Assembly (NCBI GenBank): GCA_023136835.1
Contig: JAGLQN010000352.1
Coordinates: 1 to 37,581 of the forward strand
From: Candidatus Omnitrophota bacterium
GTDB taxonomy: Bacteria > Omnitrophota > Gorgyraeia > Zapsychrales > Zapsychraceae
Reading direction: 5' to 3'
DNA: 37,581 nt
Shown: positions 17,322-26,478 of the stretch, in pieces
Layout of the letters: every line of letters starts with the position of its first letter
How positions within the stretch are numbered: the stretch's first letter is position 1
Translations under genes and position numbers: made by a program
The notes under the pieces: generated by a model
Seen by the model: only the letters and a program-made list of their open reading frames with translations
Database searches by the model: none
Told to the model about the DNA's origin: nothing

Positions 17322-18155
17322 TTATCCTAACTGATAAAACGTATTCAATAGGTTCTTGTCAACTTCATTCTTCTCGAAAAAGTCTTCAACTGGAATAAAC
17401 TTGAAAGCATCCAAAATTCTCCGGATTTTTTCCAAGTTTTGCTTAATACCATAGTATTGGATCACTCTGTCGATCCTTGAAGTTCTTATTAACGGAAGAC
17501 CTGCGTCTATCTCCCATGGATGAATATACAACATAAAAGGAAAGCCGTCTTGATTGATCTTCTTCATTAAGCGCATCATCAATCCAAATGGATAAACCCG
17601 TAAGAAAGCACCCCCTAAGGGAATTGTCAATCGGAAGAATTGAGCTCCGGACCTTGGGATCTCGATAATTTGATCCCCCTTGGTATTTTTCAATAAACTT
17701 AACATTTTTGGCGAACTCGAATCGTATTTATAATCATATTTCTTTAGAATTTCCAGAGCCCAAAGACAATCATTATTGATTGACCAATTAGGGGCCCGGA
17801 AACTCTCGACCGGTCGCGAAACTAGACTATTTATAAACCCAGTGACTTTGCTGACATCACTTTCAAACTCTTGTTTATCCATTGAAAAAACATCCACGTG
17901 TTTGTAGCCGTGTGCACCGATCCGGTGTCCTGTCTTATCAATCCGCATAACTAACTCTGGAAACTTCTCAACAACCTCCCCTAACACAAAAAACGTTCCC
18001 CGGGCGCCAAATGAACCGAATAAATCTAATAGTGTCCGGACATTGGAGCTAATACGGCCCTCTGCAAACACGCCCTTTTTTCCGCTTAAGTATTTTTGAG
18101 CCGTGCGCGTGTGATACCAATCTTCACAATCAATAGTTAAAATATTCTCTATCAT
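17322..18155 (-). CDS. Polysaccharide deacetylase, exopolysaccharide/exosortase-locus type
   Basis: From the ATG at 18155 the protein begins MIENILTIDCEDWYHTRTAQ, the N-terminal signature of the NodB-fold deacetylases found in XrtA/PEP-CTERM exopolysaccharide loci. An in-frame TTG at 18167 would add four residues and is less likely. The metal site is visible as Asp9/Asp12 region plus GAHGYKHVD (His82, His86), with GTFFVLGEVVEKFPELV before it, SFRAPNWSI (the Arg motif) and LYIHPWEID at the end. It should remove N-acetyl groups from a polymer in the periplasm or during export, though no clear signal peptide is present. No exosortase or PEP-CTERM substrate is visible in the window. Confidence 0.85.
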   Translation of the reverse strand: MIENILTIDCEDWYHTRTAQKYLSGKKGVFAEGRISSNVRTLLDLFGSFGARGTFFVLGEVVEKFPELVMRIDKTGHRIGAHGYKHVDVFSMDKQEFESDVSKVTGFINSLVSRPVESFRAPNWSINNDCLWALEILKKYDYKYDSSSPKMLSLLKNTKGDQIIEIPRSGAQFFRLTIPLGGAFLRVYPFGLMMRLMKKINQDGFPFMLYIHPWEIDAGLPLIRTSRIDRVIQYYGIKQNLEKIRRILDAFKFIPVEDFFEKNEVDKNLLNTFYQLG

Positions 18156-18186
18156 CAGCCAATGCAATTATTTTTCTTCGGTTTAC

Positions 18187-19749
18187 TTATTCTTGAACTT
18201 CCTCCGGCACAAATATATCCAGTTGTGATTCCGAATGAAAAAAATAAGACAATTCAAAACATTTTGCCGTATCCAGATGTCTATAATTCGCCTTCACAGA
18301 ATCCATCACTTCCTCTGTCCACCGACCCACATCAACACCGACTTTCGATATAACAATCAGGCCAAACCTTTTCGACCTTATACTGCTGATTATCCTCTCC
18401 TGGTTCCACATGCCCTTTTTTGTCAATTGGGTCATTGAAAAAGGTTGAAATATGATTTCCTTCCCATTCTGAGCCATATAACCTGTATACTCTGAAAGAA
18501 TATCACCAGATGTATGCCGAATAAGCTGAGCGACTTTTTCGCCCGACAATCTGTCTTGATTAGACGGCGTAGTCATATCGCTCTTCTGATAAAAGATATA
18601 CAACTGCAAAATAACGCATATGATAACAAAATACGTCAAAGCTAAAGATCGTTTCTTTCGCAGGTTCCCATCTAAAACAACGCTCATTGCCATCCCCGCC
18701 AGAATACAGTTAGCCATCCAGAATTCAAGAAAATAATTAATAGCAGAACCGGATTTCCCAGCTGCAATCGTAACAACCAGCGAAAGCATCCAAAACAAAG
18801 AAAATACAGACACCTGCTTTTTCATAAGCAAAAAGACAACATACATTAATGATAGAAATACAGCAATACCATGAGCCTGCAAGAAATGCTGAATCCACGT
18901 CAGATAACCCGTCCATGAAACAGCCCCAGCTGTATACTTTGTAACGTGAACCAAGAATCCCCCTTTCGTTATTATTGAAAGAGCGGCGGCAAGAACAAAA
19001 CCCATTCCTATCAATGTAAACAAGAAATGAAACGCTTTTTTAAGACTTCCCGAAGCTTGCTGACGTTCACCCCCCTGCGCATAGCAATACATCGGCTTAA
19101 AATGCTGCAGTACTAAAAATAAAAAACAGCTCACCGGTGCGGCAACAGCGCTTTGCCTGGTAAAAATCGCCCCCACAAAAAATAATGCGCACAAATATAA
19201 ATATTTACTTCGACCGCATTTATTGTCATTTAGAAATAAGCATAGCCCGACTATGGTAAACGCTAGCGCAAGCGTATCGTGCCGAGAAAGCACAGACCAA
19301 TTCTTCAGCCACCCGGATGAAAAGAAAAACAATCCCGCAAGAGCGGAAACCATTTTCTTCCTTGAGCCCATATAGACAATATAACTAATACAGTAGCCAC
19401 AGATGATCGTCGAGAAAATGGATATAAACCGCCCCAGCATCAATTTAGGCCCAAAGACCCTGACAAGCCCTGCCAGAAGCAGTTCAAAAAGAGGTGGATA
19501 ATTTACAACCGTATACGGCTCTTGGTAAACCGAAGCATATATGCTCTTGCCTTGAGACAGCGCCCAAGCCCTTTGAAGGCTCAACCCCTCACCGACATCA
19601 AAATCAAAAGGAAACACCATCATCTGAAAAGCATAGTGAAAATACATATAGGCATGTAAAAGCAAATAGGCCAAAATAAAACCCAGCATAATCCTGACCG
19701 GATATTTGCTTTGAAAAGATGGTTTCTGAAATCGAATGATCTGTTCCAT
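18187..19749 (-). CDS. GT-C/GT39-like membrane glycosyltransferase
   Basis: The 520-residue polytopic protein has one N-terminal span, then the acidic first-loop segment FDFDVGEGLSLQRAWALSQG and VNYPPLFELLLAGLVRVFGPKLMLGRFISI, which is the typical GT-C/DUF2029-like layout (acidic residue, aromatic-Pro-Pro, Gly-Arg-x-Ile). About ten spans follow, and the last 130 residues form a soluble domain (LSGEKVAQLIRHTSGDILSE). It is 10 bp from the preceding membrane protein gene (19760) in the same operon. The sugar and acceptor are unknown. Confidence 0.8.
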   Translation of the reverse strand: MEQIIRFQKPSFQSKYPVRIMLGFILAYLLLHAYMYFHYAFQMMVFPFDFDVGEGLSLQRAWALSQGKSIYASVYQEPYTVVNYPPLFELLLAGLVRVFGPKLMLGRFISIFSTIICGYCISYIVYMGSRKKMVSALAGLFFFSSGWLKNWSVLSRHDTLALAFTIVGLCLFLNDNKCGRSKYLYLCALFFVGAIFTRQSAVAAPVSCFLFLVLQHFKPMYCYAQGGERQQASGSLKKAFHFLFTLIGMGFVLAAALSIITKGGFLVHVTKYTAGAVSWTGYLTWIQHFLQAHGIAVFLSLMYVVFLLMKKQVSVFSLFWMLSLVVTIAAGKSGSAINYFLEFWMANCILAGMAMSVVLDGNLRKKRSLALTYFVIICVILQLYIFYQKSDMTTPSNQDRLSGEKVAQLIRHTSGDILSEYTGYMAQNGKEIIFQPFSMTQLTKKGMWNQERIISSIRSKRFGLIVISKVGVDVGRWTEEVMDSVKANYRHLDTAKCFELSYFFHSESQLDIFVPEEVQE

Positions 19750-19759
19750 TATGCCTGTA

Positions 19760-21550
19760 TTAAAAATTCTTCCGCTCTTTAATTAAATAAAGACTCGAAC
19801 CTAAAAGAAACATCAATGTTACAAACGCTCCCAATAAAAAACTCAAAGGCCTATAGTAAAACAAGACTTTTTGGTCTCCCGGTTCAACTGGCACTGCAAT
19901 TAATCCTTTATAAGGCTGGAGCTTCGCCCCTTTTCGATCTTTTTTGACCCTCCATCCTTCATAATAATTCTGATTTAGCACTAAAAGATCACGATCTCCT
20001 GCATTAACATTCAAAATGACTTTATTGGGAGAGAAATACTCAAAAGTAACATCCCCTTTAGAAGCAGATAAATAGGCCTCTCCCCGATAATCCGGTTCAG
20101 ATGTCGTGCGAACCCTGCCCCGATCAATATTTACAACCTCATTACCCTCTATTATGCCACTGTTACTTAAAAAAATCGGGTATACAGAGCTATGGCTGGT
20201 ATCATAGGCATAAGAATCGACTATTTTCTTTGGATGAAGGTTAATATCCTGATATCGTTGTCCAAACGACTCGTTTCGTTTGACTTCCATCGGGCGAATT
20301 GTAAAGGCATTCTTAAATATCGGCGAATTAACCTGATATAGATCACACAGGACAAATATCATGATCACAAACGACAACCACTTATACCAACGCATACTCT
20401 TATTTTTGATAACCGTTGAAGTAGTTCGCTCAAGAAAAGACAATCCAAGTCCGGACAACAGGGCAATCGAGAAAATCGCGCCCAAAATAAACCTCGACGG
20501 CACATGCAGCGAATTATAGACAGGGAAACTGTGGAGGGCCTTCCATAAGTTAACAGGAGATTTTCCTCCAAGCGCCACTAATAAACAAATCAAACCCGTC
20601 ATGATCAATGGCCATCTCTCTTTAAATCCCCTAATAGATCCAAAAAGAAATAATATTAACGGCACAAATCCGATATAGGCCCCATATTCATGCCACTGAT
20701 AATTCAAACCCGCCGTATATATCCATCTGGTACTCAAATAATCAATGTCTAAAAGAGCCTGTTCCCTGCTAAAGAATATTTTGTACAATACGCCTAAGCT
20801 GACCCCGCTGTTTTCATCCGTTAACCGCGGAACCTTTGCAAGAAACTCGATCATAGGGATCAGCTTGACCGCGCACAACAAAAACGTCCCTATAAAAATC
20901 ATTCCCAGCATTTTTAATGGAATCATTTTCCTTATCTGGAGTGATTTCAGCATTGCATAGACAGTCAAAAACATAACAAATACACTAAAAACATCCACGC
21001 TTCCCGCAAAAAGAAACAATCCCAGGAAAATAACAGCTCCCAAAATCTGTTTTTTATCCTGAAAACTTTTTAGAAAGAACAGAAAAGTCCATGGCACAAA
21101 TGCCATAGCAAACCATTCCGCATGCCCCTCCGTTATATGCAAGACATACATCGAACTCAACATAAATACAAAAGAGGCTAAATACGAAGAGCTTTTGCCA
21201 AGATTCATAGACCGTGCAAGCAAAAAGAGCCCCATTAAACCAATAACCAAATGGACAATGATCTCCAGTTTTAGGCCAACAACAGAGCCGAAAAGTAAAA
21301 CAAATCCGTAGAAAGGTGAAAGAAATAAAGAGTGTGGATGCGCCAATACCACATTCCCACCATTGACATAAGGATTCCATAAGGGGAATTGATGATACCG
21401 TAAAATAGTATCCCTGGGAACAGCGTTCCAGAACGTAAACTGGTCCCAGTCCATCTGCCCCCAATAAGAAAACTTCTCTATAACAGGAAAAGAATAAATG
21501 ATGGCAACGACCACGAAAACTGCCAAAGGAATAAAGTGTTGTTTCCTCAT
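19760..21550 (-). CDS. YfhO-family membrane protein
   Basis: The 596-residue protein shows YfhO-type features: WDQFTFWNAVPRDTILRYHQ, FPLWNPYVNGGNVVLAHPHS, LSSMYVLHITEGHAEWFAMAFVPW, about twelve membrane spans, then a soluble C-terminal beta domain with LVLNQNYYEGWRV and a final span. YfhO of Gram-positive bacteria adds sugars to teichoic acids, and relatives are widespread as GT-C-like enzymes in Gram-negative candidate phyla. It shares the QNYxxGW ending with the plus-strand 777-residue protein, implying common ancestry of that domain. No clear ribosome site precedes the ATG. It is 81 bp from the preceding gene and 10 bp from the next. Confidence 0.82.
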   Translation of the reverse strand: MRKQHFIPLAVFVVVAIIYSFPVIEKFSYWGQMDWDQFTFWNAVPRDTILRYHQFPLWNPYVNGGNVVLAHPHSLFLSPFYGFVLLFGSVVGLKLEIIVHLVIGLMGLFLLARSMNLGKSSSYLASFVFMLSSMYVLHITEGHAEWFAMAFVPWTFLFFLKSFQDKKQILGAVIFLGLFLFAGSVDVFSVFVMFLTVYAMLKSLQIRKMIPLKMLGMIFIGTFLLCAVKLIPMIEFLAKVPRLTDENSGVSLGVLYKIFFSREQALLDIDYLSTRWIYTAGLNYQWHEYGAYIGFVPLILFLFGSIRGFKERWPLIMTGLICLLVALGGKSPVNLWKALHSFPVYNSLHVPSRFILGAIFSIALLSGLGLSFLERTTSTVIKNKSMRWYKWLSFVIMIFVLCDLYQVNSPIFKNAFTIRPMEVKRNESFGQRYQDINLHPKKIVDSYAYDTSHSSVYPIFLSNSGIIEGNEVVNIDRGRVRTTSEPDYRGEAYLSASKGDVTFEYFSPNKVILNVNAGDRDLLVLNQNYYEGWRVKKDRKGAKLQPYKGLIAVPVEPGDQKVLFYYRPLSFLLGAFVTLMFLLGSSLYLIKERKNF

Positions 21551-21631
21551 AAGACTATTGTTTCGGTTTTGATCTTTTCCGTTTTAATGGACATAAATTC
21601 AGCTGGTTGTTCCTGTTTGCTCATATTAGCT

Positions 21632-23275
21632 TTACTTCCGGTCTATTTTAAAGATATAGATTGCCTGCCCATCAAGAGAATAATTCTCGATTTCATGGAA
21701 TGAATGCCAAAACAACTCCGGTCTCGTCAAGTCGTACCAATATACATCAAGCCGCCCAACTTGATCGTAGTTTATTCCTTTTGTTTTCCAATCCTGTATA
21801 AACCCCTTGACATGGCTGATATAGGGCCCAAATGCAATGATAAAATCGGAAGGAATTTTTCCGAAAAAGTGAATATCAGGCAATTCATTGAACTGTCCTG
21901 ATTTTTCTTTTAATTGCCACGCATATGTCGCCTTTGGGGCATGAAACATTAAAGGATATGTAGCATAACCCGGCATTACAGCTACAGTTTGTTTATCCTC
22001 AACATTCTCATTTATCCAATCAGCCGCAGCTCGATACGCGCTTGGCGGCGGGGTTAACAGTTCTTGTATAAATTCGGCTACTGTTGACCTGAAACGACCT
22101 TGAGCGATAATGCTGCTAAAATGCGTTTTTTCGTCAATCCCAACCAAAGGGCCTCCATGTAAAACATTAGTACTAAACGCCAGTATAGCAAGCGGGATCG
22201 CAAGCCATTTTGCTCGAACGGTCAATGCCTGAATACTGATAACAGCCGTAAAGATGCAAAGAGGAATTAACGGAGCAAGATATCGAACCGTCGCAACAGG
22301 CAACAGACCCAACCCCACCTGCTGCGGTGATAGCAATGTAACCGTAAGAATATAAGTAAGAATCGCAATTGGCGCTCGTAACAATCTTTTGTCTTTAGCA
22401 TACAAATAAAGGATAGGCGCTAAGAGAATAAGTAAACCAACACCATGCTCGCAACTATTTAGATCACGTAAATTCCACAGAAACAAGATCACTTTACCCG
22501 TCAGCCATGATACCGTGGATTTACCCCAGATATGATCCATTCCTAATGGGTTATAAATACTTACCAACAGGACGCCAACCGCAATTTGAGGAATAAAGAT
22601 AACCGCCAATTCAAGATTCCGTAAAGGTTTAATCTTCCTTCCCCAAAAGAAATAATCCACTGCAAAACAAGCATAGACCGCCGCATAGATCATGTAATTA
22701 GACGCAAGGAGCACCGCTGAAATTAAAATAACAGCTAACAGGGTTCTCTTTCGACCATCACGGTAAATATATAGAAAGGCAAGAACTGTGACAAACAAAA
22801 TCGCAACCGAATAATACCGGCATTGGCGCGCATACAACATCAGCGAAACATTACCGAGTATCCCAGCCACAGTAAGCAACCATGTAGATATTGGAGCTCC
22901 GCTTTTCCAGAGCCAGAAAAGCATCATAATAACCGTAAGAAATCCGCAAATAGCAAACGGCAAACGGGCGGCAAAAGCCGAGCCTCCTTCCGTGGACGAT
23001 CCCACAAACGGCGCGGCAAGATAAAACGACAGAGGCGGGATATACCTATTACGCAGGCCCCTCAATTCACTTCCGGAATTGTAGGCAATTAAATTATGAT
23101 CCAACTTCGCATGAGTATCACCAGTACGCCAAACGGACTGAGCAAATAAAGCTGTTGTTGCTTCATCATCCCATAAGGCATACTGCCCAAGACGAAAAAA
23201 AAGAAAAAACAATGCGCAGCTTAGCGCTAATATTGCAATGATAATTTTTATGATTCTTGGATCGGTCTGGATCAC
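21632..23275 (-). CDS. GT39-family membrane glycosyltransferase
   Basis: The 547-residue protein starts at GTG. After the first span comes LGQYALWDDEATTALFAQSV, the GT39 first-loop motif with the catalytic acidic pair, then RYIPPLSFYLAAPFVGSS and AARLPFAICGFLTVIMMLFWL, plus YARQCRYYSVAILFV, the AR-x-YS block common in this family. About eleven spans are followed by a C-terminal periplasmic domain of roughly 150 residues. Family enzymes move a sugar from a polyprenyl phosphate. Its neighbours are of the same class and it is 21 bp from the preceding gene, so they form one operon. Confidence 0.85.
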   Translation of the reverse strand: MIQTDPRIIKIIIAILALSCALFFLFFRLGQYALWDDEATTALFAQSVWRTGDTHAKLDHNLIAYNSGSELRGLRNRYIPPLSFYLAAPFVGSSTEGGSAFAARLPFAICGFLTVIMMLFWLWKSGAPISTWLLTVAGILGNVSLMLYARQCRYYSVAILFVTVLAFLYIYRDGRKRTLLAVILISAVLLASNYMIYAAVYACFAVDYFFWGRKIKPLRNLELAVIFIPQIAVGVLLVSIYNPLGMDHIWGKSTVSWLTGKVILFLWNLRDLNSCEHGVGLLILLAPILYLYAKDKRLLRAPIAILTYILTVTLLSPQQVGLGLLPVATVRYLAPLIPLCIFTAVISIQALTVRAKWLAIPLAILAFSTNVLHGGPLVGIDEKTHFSSIIAQGRFRSTVAEFIQELLTPPPSAYRAAADWINENVEDKQTVAVMPGYATYPLMFHAPKATYAWQLKEKSGQFNELPDIHFFGKIPSDFIIAFGPYISHVKGFIQDWKTKGINYDQVGRLDVYWYDLTRPELFWHSFHEIENYSLDGQAIYIFKIDRK

Positions 23276-23296
23276 TTCTTTGATCCCAAATAGAAA

Positions 23297-24940
23297 TTAA
23301 CGAGTTTTTTGAATATACAGATCTATGTAAATACCGTCTCTTTCTCTCGATGAGACCTTACGGAATTCCTGATCCATATAATCCCTCACAGATGCTACAT
23401 TGTTGGCAAAAGGAGCATTCTCCTCCCATTTCGACGAGATCAGCCAAATACGTTCAAAATTTCCTGCATTTAATTGTATCTTTCCCATCTCGACCTTACC
23501 GCTTTCAAAGAAAGAAAATACCTGGAGCTTTTCCCATCCTTCCAAAGGTAGGCCCCCTATTAAATCGCCTATTTGCAAATATTGGACGTCAAACGGCTGC
23601 AACTTTATAGGATATGAAAGAAAACAGAATGACTTCGATAGGTCATGTTCATGCAACTTATACTTTTTAATAACATGCAAAAATGCCATGCGGTACGATT
23701 CGATATCTGCTGTCGCAATGAGGTCCCCCTTCCTCAATTCTCGGTCCATATGTTCCATCAGATCGCCATAATTCCGCCTTGGAATAGCCCCGAGAAAAAG
23801 ATCGCCCCGGTTTTCATGAGTAAACATAATACCCCGGTGATAATTGACCAGTGAAGCGGCACTCAATATCATAACGCAAAGGATCGCCAAACCTTGAACA
23901 TATTTACCACGAATGCTCTCAATCCCTTTGGCAATAAACAGATAGTAAATCGGTGAGAAAATAATAAGCTGCCGGTGGATATACACCGGCGCCATGAGTT
24001 TCGAAAGGATATAAGTTATCATGATCGGTAAGAATAAAAACAGAAGGAATACACTGGCCTTTGCTTTATCCGACCGGAAATAAGAATAGGCGCCATAACC
24101 AAAGAAAAGAAAGAATACCGGTAAACCTATTTGGTATAAAATCCCTGTCGCCGAGTACCCGAGACTGAAAATTCTCCATGTAAATAATACCGTGGTAAGT
24201 GATGGGGGTGGCAACCAAAAGTTATCCTTTACAAAACTGAGTTGATCAATTAACACATATTGCAAAAGTAAAAGAAAGACCAAAGTAGCACAGACCGACA
24301 GATACCATTTTTCAATGTACCTGCGATACTCCTTAAAAAATAAAGCGGCTCCCGAAATGATCAAAAGCAAGCCAGAATAATAACTCAAACATATCGCAAG
24401 AATACTCGTTATAGAAAAGCAAATCCAATAAAAAAGCTTATCTTTTTTTAATGCTTGTACATAGATATAAATCATAAGAAGCGCAAAAAAACAAGCTGTT
24501 GCATAGGCGCGCGCCTCCTGAGCATACCATAAATGAAAGGGATTAACGGCCATGATCATAAGGGCATAAAGACTCACTCTGCGTGTGAATAAGGTATTCG
24601 ATAACTTATAAAATACCCCTAAAGAAAGCATGCTAAATATCACAGATAAGACCCGTAACGACTTGCCGTCTCCAAAAACAACACTGTAGAGATAAACCAG
24701 TAAGTAGTAAAGCGAAGAATGCGGGTCATTTTTCATATTCCTCAACATTAAAGAACTTGTTGAAACCCCGGATAAATCTGCCGCGCCGATAAGATTTCTC
24801 GACGAAAACATATCTGTTCCCTGTTCATCAAACCATAGATCATATTTGTTAAGGTTATACACCCGTAAAAATAAAGCACATGCCAGAATGAGAAAAATGG
24901 CAATCATGAATTTAACCTTATGTATTCTTATATTCTTCAT
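23297..24940 (-). CDS. GT39-family membrane glycosyltransferase, first of the operon
   Basis: Another 547-residue protein with a clear GT39 pattern: LNKYDLWFDEQGTDMF (acidic pair in the first loop), NDPHSSLYYLLVYLYSVVFG, SLRVLSVIFSMLSLGVFYKL and FHLWYAQEARAYATACFFAL. About ten spans, with a soluble C-terminal tail of about 170 residues. It is a paralog of the gene at 21632 in layout, though the sequences are well diverged, so the equal length is probably coincidence. The segment upstream (24941-25147) holds no gene and no promoter I could call with confidence. Confidence 0.85.
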   Translation of the reverse strand: MKNIRIHKVKFMIAIFLILACALFLRVYNLNKYDLWFDEQGTDMFSSRNLIGAADLSGVSTSSLMLRNMKNDPHSSLYYLLVYLYSVVFGDGKSLRVLSVIFSMLSLGVFYKLSNTLFTRRVSLYALMIMAVNPFHLWYAQEARAYATACFFALLMIYIYVQALKKDKLFYWICFSITSILAICLSYYSGLLLIISGAALFFKEYRRYIEKWYLSVCATLVFLLLLQYVLIDQLSFVKDNFWLPPPSLTTVLFTWRIFSLGYSATGILYQIGLPVFFLFFGYGAYSYFRSDKAKASVFLLFLFLPIMITYILSKLMAPVYIHRQLIIFSPIYYLFIAKGIESIRGKYVQGLAILCVMILSAASLVNYHRGIMFTHENRGDLFLGAIPRRNYGDLMEHMDRELRKGDLIATADIESYRMAFLHVIKKYKLHEHDLSKSFCFLSYPIKLQPFDVQYLQIGDLIGGLPLEGWEKLQVFSFFESGKVEMGKIQLNAGNFERIWLISSKWEENAPFANNVASVRDYMDQEFRKVSSRERDGIYIDLYIQKTR

Positions 24941-25147
24941 GTTTTTCTATCTGAATACTGGTTTAGTCAGTAAAAATAATTACCAAGAACGCTAAGAACG
25001 GAATATGGTATTTTGATTTTTGATAAGATTCCTTAATTGGGCGAGAAAAGGAAGAACTTAATGCGGAACACATTACCATAAAAATATTTCTGGAAAGATT
25101 GACGCGAACCTTAAATATATTGTGACTTCAGGCTAGTCGCTTATTTT
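24941..25147. other. Intergenic, nothing identified
   Basis: This 207-bp AT-rich stretch lies between the first gene of the glycan operon and a small exported protein gene. I saw no open frame, hairpin or clear -10/-35 pair in it, although a promoter for the glycan operon must lie here or further upstream. Confidence 0.5.
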
Positions 25148-25396
25148 CTAAGGACCTATACATAGAGCAACCACTCGAGCCCCTACCGAATATGCCCCGG
25201 TTCCAGGATTACAAGTGACTTGACTGATTTTGGTGTTTCCAGCACCACAAGCAGGATTAGAAACATCGCTTACTAAGAAATACCGTACACACTGAGCATC
25301 TACAGGCTTCGGCCTCAATAGCCAGGAGCTCAATGGAAGATAACCCATCATTATGCCTAACGCCATTGCTAAGTAAATAACGAGCTTTCTTCTCAT
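25148..25396 (-). CDS. Small exported Cys-containing protein, family member 1
   Basis: The 82-residue protein has a positively charged start (MRRK), one hydrophobic segment (VIYLAMALGIMMGYLPL), then SSWLLRPKPVDAQCVRYFLV. A signal-peptidase-like VDA site lies before QC. The mature part has Cys-x-rich segments (NPACGAGNTKIS, QVTCNP) and ends VVALCIGP. It is a clear paralog of the protein encoded at 25480-25716: both share W-L/F-x-x-P, AQCVR, C(A)G-G-T-x-IS and ALCI near the end. AAGGGG precedes the ATG by about 9 nt. I recognise no known family. Four cysteines in the mature part suggest disulfides outside the cytoplasm. Confidence 0.7.
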   Translation of the reverse strand: MRRKLVIYLAMALGIMMGYLPLSSWLLRPKPVDAQCVRYFLVSDVSNPACGAGNTKISQVTCNPGTGAYSVGARVVALCIGP

Positions 25397-25479
25397 TGCA
25401 ACATCCCCTTATCTGAAATTAGCACCTTATATGAAGCCATTTCTCTGGAAAAGTGAAAAACGCGCTAATGTCCAAGTTC

Positions 25480-25716
25480 CTAGTCAACTATACATAAAGC
25501 CAAAAAATGTATGGGACTTACGCTACCTTGTGTTGAGCTTATCCTTGTCCCCCCTCCCGCACAAGTAGGAGGATCACTCGCACCACTAGCTAAGTAAAGC
25601 CGAACACATTGCGCTTGCGCGACTTCCGGTTTAAAAAACCAAGAAGTAAAAGCAAACCAACTGCCAATCAATATGCCCAATCCCAATACTATGCAAATAG
25701 AACGTTTTTGACTCAT
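25480..25716 (-). CDS. Small exported Cys-containing protein, family member 2
   Basis: From the ATG at 25716, preceded by GAAGGTG at ribosome-site spacing, the protein has 78 residues. An upstream in-frame ATG at 25764 would add 16 residues in front of a standard signal sequence and is unlikely. It reads MSQKRS, then a hydrophobic segment, TSWFFKPEVAQAQCVRLYLA, a possible AQA cleavage site before QC, then SDPPTCAGGGTRISSTQG and ends ALCIVD. It matches member 1 along its whole length. It is 83 bp upstream of member 1 on the same strand. No known function. Confidence 0.7.
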   Translation of the reverse strand: MSQKRSICIVLGLGILIGSWFAFTSWFFKPEVAQAQCVRLYLASGASDPPTCAGGGTRISSTQGSVSPIHFLALCIVD

Positions 25717-25889
25717 TGTAAACACCTTCGTATAAAACATTCTCTCCGTGAGAACAAATGACACTTACAAATATCTTTAATGATTACTATAGCATAACAT
25801 AGTAAAAACGCAATGTTCTTTTGTATAAATCTTATAACTAATAAACTAAGATAACCACAAAAATTCGCCAGAAAAATAGGCTTTTTTAA

Positions 25890-25918
25890 AGTATAGCACA
25901 GATGCGCATAAGGGCCAA
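25890..25918 (-). promoter_or_regulatory. Possible promoter of the small exported protein pair
   Basis: On the minus strand TTGGCC (25913-25918), a 17-bp spacer and TATACT (25890-25895) resemble a sigma70 promoter about 170 bp upstream of the ATG at 25716. The -35 abuts the target duplication of the insertion sequence, so the insertion may have changed what lies upstream of it. Confidence 0.35.
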
Positions 25919-25933
25919 ATCCCAAAGGCTAAC
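25919..25933. repeat. Target-site duplication, left copy
   Basis: ATCCCAAAGGCTAAC lies immediately outside the left terminal repeat. It matches the right copy at 27094-27108 in 14 of 15 bases, the last one differing. Confidence 0.75.
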
Positions 25934-25994
25934 TGTCATCTACGAATTAAAAGTAGACACCTCAAATATGCCATAATTGGAAAAAAAGGAGATT

Positions 25995-26243
25995 CCAATC
26001 ATGGCTAAACAAATCCACAAGCAATTTACAAATGAACAGGTTAAAGAACTTTTAGAAAAATACATCAACAAAGAGATTGAACGAAAATATATCCAAGCAA
26101 CTCTTGGAATTAAAAAGGCTCAGTTCTTCCGTCTTTTGAAAGCTTTTCGAAATAACCCAAAAGATTTTTCTATTGATTATGAACGAAAGTCTAAAACTCG
26201 CTCCAATAAACCCGATCCCCACCTTGAAAGGTGGGGTATTTAA
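25995..26243 (+). pseudogene. N-terminal part of an integrase-core transposase
   Basis: The frame from about 25995 (MAKQIHKQFTNEQVKELLEK) to the stop at 26243 encodes a helix-turn-helix start: KYIQATLGIKKAQFFRLLKAF is a good recognition-helix pattern. Homologous sense ends around SKTRSNK (about 26210), where the sequence switches to the hairpin and tail of an IS200/IS605 element. The DDE catalytic domain is absent. The matching C-terminus lies at about 26805-27080. An in-frame ATG at 25977 is less likely as a start, since the spacing of AGGAG fits the one at 25995-26001. Confidence 0.65.
26217..26236. repeat. Hairpin at the end of an IS200/IS605-type remnant
   Basis: CCCCACCT-TGAA-AGGTGGGG is a perfect 8-bp stem with a TGAA loop, placed just past the stop of the TnpA remnant. 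IS200/IS605 elements carry such hairpins close to their ends, where the Y1 transposase binds. Confidence 0.6.
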
Positions 26244-26248
26244 CTCCT

Positions 26249-26373
26249 CACAACCAGAAGGATAGTTGAACTTCGGCGGGGGAAGAACCTTGGCGTTCGA
26301 TATACCGTTCAATAACATTCTTGTTTCCCCCTTCACCAACTGTTCCTACAAATTTTCCATCACTCCAAAAGAG
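26249..26373 (-). pseudogene. C-terminal remnant of an IS200/IS605 TnpA
   Basis: About 39 residues, LFWSDGKFVGTVGEGGNKN followed by VIERYIERQGSSPAEVQLSFW and a TGA, match the end of IS200-type Y1 transposases, whose usual sequence is LWS-x-G-x-F-V-x-T-V-G...I-x-x-Y-I-x-x-Q. The conserved HUH and tyrosine parts are absent. Stops lie in frame just upstream, so only the tail is left. Confidence 0.6.
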
Positions 26374-26478
26374 TTATTGTCAAATGTTGTGGGCTGAATT
26401 TAAGCATCCTCTCAAAATCTTTGCTTCTCAGACGGCCATAGAGCAACGATCTCGTCGATGGTCGACCATTGACACATC

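Noticed and set aside
21632-24940. Two adjacent 547-residue GT39 proteins as a recent tandem duplication
   Set aside because: The equal length is striking, but apart from the family motifs their sequences differ throughout, so they are old paralogs.
25713-25925. Minus-strand frame of 70 codons upstream of the small exported protein
   Set aside because: It covers the probable promoter and leader, overlaps the exported protein's start in another frame and resembles no protein family.
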